Shown in pieces: positions 54,522 through 64,000 of a stretch of 64,000 nt of DNA; within the stretch, counting starts at the first letter, position 1; each line of letters opens with the position of its first letter. The translations under genes and the position numbers were made by a program. The stretch is from Nannocystis punicea (GTDB taxonomy: Bacteria; Myxococcota_A; Polyangia; Nannocystales; Nannocystaceae), in the NCBI RefSeq assembly GCF_026965555.1, contig NZ_CP114040.1:2294001-2358000 (forward strand), read 5' to 3'. The notes under the pieces are model-generated. The model was not told the origin of the DNA, searched no databases, and was given only the letters and a program-made list of their open reading frames with translations.

Positions 54522-55541
54522 ATGAAGCAGCAGTCACTGGATGCAATCGTCGACCGCGGGCTCGCGGCCGTCGATGACGACGACCTCAAGACGGCGGAGG
54601 ACGCCCTCGAGGAGGCGGCTCGGCTCGGCGGCGAGAACCACGTGCGGGTGTTGCACCTGGCCGGTATGGTCGCCTGGGCCCAGGGTCGCCTCGATCAGGC
54701 GGCGGGTTATCTGATGCAGGCCGCCGACGGCGCGCCCGAGGACCCGCAGATCTACCTCGACTGCGCCGAGTGCTTGTTGTCGCACGGCGAGGACCTCGAC
54801 GAGGCCGAGGCCGCGGCCCGCGCGGTGCTCCGGCTCGAGCGCGCCGACACCGACTCGATCGATCAGGCGCGCCTGTTGCTGGCGCAGATCCGCCTCAGCG
54901 ACGACGACACCGAGGAGGCGCTCGAGCTGCTCGAGGGCATCAGCGCCGAGCGCAAGAACGACGCGGCGTACCTCAGCATCCACGGCTTCGTGCTCATGAA
55001 CTCGAACCGCCCGAAGGAGGCGGCGGAGTCGCTCGGCCGCGCGGTCGCGGTCGATCCGGAAGACCCGGACGTCCACTACTGGTACGGCCAGGCGCTCGAG
55101 GTGCTCGGCGACGTCGCCGGCGCCCGGGCCGAGATGCTCAAGGTGCTCGAGCTCGACGCGAGCGATCTCGAAGACCACGAGCCGGTCAGCGACGAGCTGA
55201 CCGAGGACCTGCGCGGCCACTTCGAGGCGCTGCTCGAGGACATCCCCGACCAGGTGCTGAAGCTGGTCGCGAGTGCGCCGATCACGGTGCAGGCGCGCCC
55301 GACCGCGGCTCAGGTCGGGGCCGGTGCGGATCCGCGCGGGATCGTCACGTTCGTCGGTCGCGCACGCACGGACGACGCCGACGCCCGGCTGGACAGCATC
55401 GTGCTCATGCGAGACTTCTTGCTCGACGAGATCGAGGGGGACGAAGACATCCCCGAGCTGCTGATGATCGGCCTCGTCGACGAGCTGCGCCGCTTCTTCC
55501 GCCTGGAGGGGCTCGAGGTGGCGACCGGAACGGAGGACTGA
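54522..55541 (+). CDS. TPR protein with catalytically dead zincin domain
   Basis: This is a 339-residue cytoplasmic protein. Residues 10-200 are TPR units (LHLAGMVAWAQGRLDQAAGY, AAYLSIHGFVLMNSNRPKEAAES). Residues of about 225-330 follow the minimal metallopeptidase pattern: FEALLEDIPDQVLKLV, a Pro-rich middle, IVLMRDFLLDEIEG and then the helix that should hold HExxH. Here that helix reads VDELRRFF (319-326): both zinc His are replaced by Asp and Arg, while Glu321 is kept. It is therefore unlikely to be a protease. The next gene starts 6 bases after its stop, so co-transcription is expected. Confidence 0.75.
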   Translation: MKQQSLDAIVDRGLAAVDDDDLKTAEDALEEAARLGGENHVRVLHLAGMVAWAQGRLDQAAGYLMQAADGAPEDPQIYLDCAECLLSHGEDLDEAEAAARAVLRLERADTDSIDQARLLLAQIRLSDDDTEEALELLEGISAERKNDAAYLSIHGFVLMNSNRPKEAAESLGRAVAVDPEDPDVHYWYGQALEVLGDVAGARAEMLKVLELDASDLEDHEPVSDELTEDLRGHFEALLEDIPDQVLKLVASAPITVQARPTAAQVGAGADPRGIVTFVGRARTDDADARLDSIVLMRDFLLDEIEGDEDIPELLMIGLVDELRRFFRLEGLEVATGTED

Positions 55542-55547
55542 CAGCCC

Positions 55548-56801
<1,254 letters not shown>

Positions 56802-56820
56802 CGGCCGCGCGAATCCAGGA

Positions 56821-56851
56821 GGGCGACGCGGGCGACCGCGCCGCCCTTTTT
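56821..56851 (+). terminator. Intrinsic terminator with T-tract
   Basis: GGGCG-A-CGCG and CGCG-C-CGCCC arms around a 6-base loop are followed by TTTTT. It is a classical rho-independent terminator 20 bases after the aldolase-type gene. Confidence 0.8.
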
Positions 56852-56935
56852 CGTGCGCGCTCGCGGGTCTGCGCGGGAGCGATCGGCCGGCTCGAGCGTC
56901 GACGGCCGTCCAACCGCGGGCCGCCATGTCACGAG

Positions 56936-56997
56936 ATGTCCGAAAAGACATGCCCTTCCGCGCATGCTCTTCAGGCCATGCCCTCACGGGCATGTCC
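56936..56997. repeat. CATGTCC-family cluster between convergent genes
   Basis: Hairpins include ATGTC/GACAT (56936-56951) and CATGCCC/GCGCATG (56949-56966). A perfect CATGCCC-TCAC-GGGCATG lies at 56977-56994. The cluster lies beyond the classical terminator at 56821-56851 and before the convergent gene. Confidence 0.85.
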
Positions 56998-57011
56998 CCT
57001 CTTTTAAACTT

Positions 57012-58592
57012 TCACTCCCACAGCACCTTGAGCAGCTTCTTGCACTCGCGGGCGAGGGCGGCGAACAGCTCGGGGTCGACCCACTTGTCGGGGATCGGCT
57101 CGCGGTTGCCGGCGACAGTCGGCGCGGCGGCGACTGCGACCTGCAGCGGGAACACGTCGGCGCGCGACCAGCCCTGCTTGCGGATCTCCGGCGTCACCAG
57201 CTCGATCCACCCGCGCGGGTTGTCGGCCCACGCGAGCCAGCGCAGCGGCGGCGGCTCGCGCGTGGCGTCGGGCGTGCCGGGCCACAGGACCAGGGCCGGG
57301 CGCGCGGTGCCCTCGTGGAAGCGGACCATCGCCGGCAGCAGCAGCGCGTCGCCGGGCAGGATGTCGCTGGCCAGCCGCCGCACGACGGGCCGCTCGAGCA
57401 GCGCGCCGTGGCCGTGGGTGACGAACACCTGCGAGGCGTCGGCGCCGAGCACCGCGTCGACCTTGAGCGCGGAGATCGGGGCGCCGGTCAGCTTGCTGCG
57501 GGTCGGCGTGAAGTCGGGTCGCTTGCTGCCCTCGGGCTCGGCGGGGCGCGGTTCGACCAGAGTGCGCTTGCCGGGCGCGATCTTCTGCCAGGTGAGGGCG
57601 TCGGGATCGACGCGCCACAGCCGGCCCAGCATGCCCTCGGCCTGCGGCCCGCCGAGGACGATCCGGGCGCCGGCGTGACCTGTCCCGAGGACCAGCATGC
57701 AGCTGGCCGGCCACTGCAGCCGCGTCTCCTCGGCCTCGGGCAGCGGGACGAAGCTGTCCTCTTCGCCAGGTGGAGGCTTCGGCTGCTCGCTCAGGAACCG
57801 CTGCAACAGGCCCTTGGGTCGCAGCACGTAGACGTGGCGCTCGTCGCCGCCGCAGGCCAGCGGCGCGGCCTGCCGCGCGGCCAGGCGAGGGAAGCGCTCG
57901 CCGTCGACGCGCAGGTGCTTGCCGGTCCAGGCGACGGCGCCGTCGCGGGCGCAGAGGATCGCGCGGCCGGTGGTGGTGGTGCCGAGCGCGGCGATACCCT
58001 CGGCGTCGACCTCGGTCGGGCTGGTGGCGCGCAGCTTGAGCTGGGTGTAGCCGGAGGGTCGGTCGGGATCGATGAGCCAGGCGGTGGCCGAGCCGTCGGC
58101 CCACAGCGCGCGGCCGTCGAGGTTGACGAGGCCGGTGACGACGCGCTCGGACACCTTGCGGCGGTGCAGCGGGGTCTCCTTGTCGACGTCGAACAGGATC
58201 TCGCCGGTCGCTCCGACGCCGCACAGGACGCCCGGACGGACCAGGGCGACGCGATCGACGAAGTCGCCGAGTTTGCTGCCGACCTTGGTGAGCGCGGTCG
58301 AGAAGACGCTGCCGAAGTAGAGGTGGTGGCCGCCAATCCACAGCTGGCCGTCCTTGGCGCCCTCGCTCACCGACGGCTCGGGGTTCGCACACTCGATCGT
58401 GCGCACGACCTCGAAGCTGCTGACGCCGAGGATCCACAGCTCGTAGGGCAGCGGGACGACCAGGTGCTTGCCGTCGCGGGTGATGTGGATCGACAGCGGG
58501 CGATCGTCGAGGTTGGCGACGTCGGCCGACTTCGAGCCGGCGATGGTCCGTTGACCGGTGCTCGAGCGCTTGATGGGGGCCTGGCGCCGCAT
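57012..58592 (-). CDS. Hypothetical beta-propeller-like protein
   Basis: This is a 526-residue protein without a signal peptide. Repeated strand patterns (LSIHITRDGKHLVVPLPYELWILG, GQLWIGGHHLYFGSVF, GVLCGVGATGEILFDVD, RALWADGSATAWLIDPD, HVYVLRPKGLLQRFL) suggest a WD- or PQQ-like propeller. A C-terminal helix ending CKKLLKVLWE follows. It is typical of large uncharacterised myxobacterial proteins. The ATG at 58592 has TAGTCT 9 bases upstream. An overlapping frame of similar length is a shadow with strongly biased Arg/Pro content. Confidence 0.72.
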   Translation of the reverse strand: MRRQAPIKRSSTGQRTIAGSKSADVANLDDRPLSIHITRDGKHLVVPLPYELWILGVSSFEVVRTIECANPEPSVSEGAKDGQLWIGGHHLYFGSVFSTALTKVGSKLGDFVDRVALVRPGVLCGVGATGEILFDVDKETPLHRRKVSERVVTGLVNLDGRALWADGSATAWLIDPDRPSGYTQLKLRATSPTEVDAEGIAALGTTTTGRAILCARDGAVAWTGKHLRVDGERFPRLAARQAAPLACGGDERHVYVLRPKGLLQRFLSEQPKPPPGEEDSFVPLPEAEETRLQWPASCMLVLGTGHAGARIVLGGPQAEGMLGRLWRVDPDALTWQKIAPGKRTLVEPRPAEPEGSKRPDFTPTRSKLTGAPISALKVDAVLGADASQVFVTHGHGALLERPVVRRLASDILPGDALLLPAMVRFHEGTARPALVLWPGTPDATREPPPLRWLAWADNPRGWIELVTPEIRKQGWSRADVFPLQVAVAAAPTVAGNREPIPDKWVDPELFAALARECKKLLKVLWE

Positions 58593-58601
58593 GACGTGGC
58601 C

Positions 58602-58607
58602 AGACTA
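58602..58607 (-). promoter_or_regulatory. -10-like hexamer TAGTCT, leaderless type
   Basis: TAGTCT on the minus strand lies 9 bases before the ATG at 58592, so the propeller-like gene has its own promoter candidate. Confidence 0.4.
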
Positions 58608-58653
58608 ACACGGGCGCGGGCCGCGAGATCAGGCCGCCCGAAGACGCGCAGAA

Positions 58654-58680
58654 CGGCCTCCAGGAGGATCCTGGAGGCCG
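58654..58680 (-). terminator. Hairpin after lpdA
   Basis: Perfect 11-bp arms CGGCCTCCAGG and CCTGGAGGCCG flank a 5-base loop, 22 bases after the lpdA stop on the minus strand. Only a weak T-stretch follows. Confidence 0.55.
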
Positions 58681-58701
58681 ACGGCCGGGTCCGCCCGCGG
58701 G

Positions 58702-60097
<1,396 letters not shown>

Positions 60098-60102
<5 letters not shown>

Positions 60103-60146
60103 GGTGTTATGGACCTGGCGGATGGAACATGTCTTGGCAGACAGGC
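60098..60146. repeat. CATGTCC-family half-sites between sucB and lpdA
   Basis: GGACATGG, GGACCTGG, AACATGTC and GACAGG half-sites fill the whole gap, and the first includes the lpdA start codon. Confidence 0.65.
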
Positions 60147-60149
60147 ACG

Positions 60150-64000
<3,851 letters not shown>

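Noticed and set aside
57004..58611. A 535-codon minus-strand frame overlapping the propeller-like gene
   Set aside because: It is rich in Arg, Pro and Ala with no recognisable domain, whereas the frame 57012-58592 has balanced composition and repeated strand motifs.

Overview
The window looks like a chromosomal segment of a very GC-rich Myxococcota bacterium, most likely of the Nannocystis group. The grounds are roughly 70 percent GC, many Ser/Thr/Gly-linker lipoproteins with cysteine-rich CGDG repeats, many GTG starts, an MXAN_5187-like membrane protein, and a complete selenocysteine toolkit. The species is inferred, not shown. I saw no tRNA, rRNA, CRISPR array, prophage, integrase or IS transposase.

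Layout: the end of sua5 and two adjacent lipoprotein paralogues, each cut by a stop at a conserved Trp (1-3.3 kb); a CHAD protein, an exported protein, a 43-bp tandem array, def and an MXAN_5187-like protein (3.3-9.3 kb); comEC, an FHA protein and selA, with selB and selD further on around two exported proteins (9.4-18.6 kb); a lipoprotein and a small protein (19-20.3 kb); an eight-gene MoxR/DUF58/Bat (aerotolerance-type) operon on the minus strand (20.5-30.7 kb); an acidic protein, an HtrA protease, rlmI, an outer-membrane protein, gpmI, a lipoprotein and map (31-38 kb); two GET3/ArsA-like ATPases flanking a biotin carrier gene, then tcdA and an SspB-like ClpXP adaptor (38-43 kb); a glutaryl-CoA-dehydrogenase-like enzyme, a MauE pair, an outer-membrane protein, ychF and a TPR protein (43.5-48.9 kb); korAB (50-53 kb); a degenerate metal-binding-like protein, a flavin-nucleotide-type protein, a TPR protein with a dead zincin domain and a DRE-TIM aldolase (53-57 kb); and the 2-oxoglutarate dehydrogenase operon sucA-sucB-lpdA running off the right end.

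Pathway links: selA, selB and selD give selenocysteine synthesis and insertion, and selD itself needs it because its active-site codon is UGA followed by a SECIS-like hairpin. sua5 and tcdA belong to t6A/ct6A tRNA modification. The organism appears to carry both an NAD-linked (sucAB-lpdA) and a ferredoxin-linked (korAB) 2-oxoacid oxidising enzyme.

Two window-wide patterns are the most interesting content. First, a family of short palindromes built from CATGYCC and GGRCATG half-sites (also CCTGTCC/GGACAGG) separated by four-base loops is scattered through genes and gaps. It fills seven of nine gaps between convergent genes and is nearly absent from divergent promoter gaps, the distribution known for uptake sequences that double as terminators. 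Second, about eighteen genes have a TANNNT -10-like hexamer only 6 to 11 bases before the start codon and no Shine-Dalgarno sequence, which points to widespread leaderless transcription. All counts were made by eye.
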